Position numbers and translations under genes: made by a program. A stretch of 29,840 nt of DNA from NCBI GenBank assembly GCA_001775965.1, contig MEZG01000033.1, positions 1 through 29,840 on the forward strand, in the 5' to 3' direction. Origin of the DNA: Candidatus Bathyarchaeota archaeon RBG_13_60_20. GTDB lineage: Archaea > Thermoproteota > Bathyarchaeia > TCS64. Below the pieces are notes generated by a model, which was not told where the DNA came from, ran no database searches, and saw only the letters and a list, made by a program, of their open reading frames with translations. This document shows positions 29,715-29,840 of the stretch, piece after piece; within the stretch, counting starts at the first letter, position 1; the number at the start of each line of letters is the position of its first letter.

Positions 29715-29840
29715 CTGCTCCGAGCTCACATCAGTCCCCCGCGCGTGATCTTTTACCCCGTCCGAGCTCCTATAACTGTTGCTGGTTTTCCTTGAAGCTT
29801 CCTGAGCAACCTTGATAACGCCGCCGCGTTTCTCAGCCAC

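Noticed and set aside
29715..29840. Open minus-strand frame upstream of the nucleotidyltransferase-like gene to the window edge
   Set aside because: It is in frame but lies upstream of a TATA-like box and a ribosome-binding site. Its Lys/Ser-rich composition does not look like part of the domain, so it was left out of the gene.
1..29840. CRISPR arrays, insertion sequences, phage or integrase genes, tRNA genes
   Set aside because: No regularly spaced repeats, transposase motifs, terminal inverted repeats or tRNA-like sequences were seen in any gap, all of which are under about 160 bases.

Overview
This 29.8 kb window is archaeal chromosome. It is GC-rich, uses AGG for Arg and ATA for Ile heavily, and is packed with about 34 genes on both strands. 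Gene after gene has a TATA-like box (TTTAAR, TTTTATCC or similar) centred about 24-36 bases before its start codon, most often 24-29. With little room for a leader or Shine-Dalgarno site, this suggests many leaderless transcripts. TTG and GTG starts are frequent. There is no rRNA, tRNA, CRISPR array, insertion sequence or phage gene. The genes are mostly metabolic. The proteome is not strongly acidic, so a haloarchaeon is unlikely. A member of the TACK/Thermoproteota side (for example a Bathyarchaeia-like lineage) is possible, but the window cannot settle this.

Layout. Bases 1-6.7 kb: a sulfite-oxidase-like molybdopterin protein (cut by the window edge) diverges from endonuclease III. A minus-strand NAD-biosynthesis cluster follows (nadC-nadA, then a gamma-carbonic-anhydrase-like protein). 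Then come a Lin0512-family protein, an orphan 8-helix membrane protein, a zinc-ribbon protein and an ATP-grasp ligase of the RimK type. Bases 6.8-11.4 kb: a tight five-gene operon encodes a PadR regulator, a MacB/LolD-type ABC ATPase, an exported Ig-like (NEW3-type) protein, a MacB/FtsX-type permease and a Yip1-like membrane protein. This is the most system-like part of the window. Bases 11.5-15.2 kb: two tandem M28 metallopeptidase paralogues, then a small double-SH3-like protein and an orphan.

Bases 15.2-19.2 kb: an SDR dehydrogenase, a RidA/YjgF-like protein, an EamA/DMT transporter, a small winged-helix protein, a charged orphan of 272 residues, and a DUF488 gene whose start lacks a normal initiation codon. 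Bases 19.2-22.5 kb: a gamma-glutamyltransferase-family enzyme, a 105-residue orphan and an M42 aminopeptidase. With the two M28 enzymes these make an unusually rich set of peptide-degrading enzymes. Bases 22.5-26.9 kb: a receiver-PASx3-histidine-kinase hybrid, a membrane-anchored rhodanese, a fumarylacetoacetate-hydrolase-family enzyme and a DUF3830 protein. Bases 26.9-29.8 kb: an 18-codon fragment resembling a methyltransferase N-terminus, an aldo/keto reductase with a convincing hairpin-plus-T5 terminator, a DinB-family protein, a VOC-family protein and a nucleotidyltransferase-like protein.

No stretch longer than 300 bases lacks a gene. The most notable items are the PadR/ABC/NEW3/Yip1 operon, the DUF488 start anomaly, the methyltransferase remnant, the gamma-CA homologue lacking one metal ligand, and the pervasive leaderless promoter layout.
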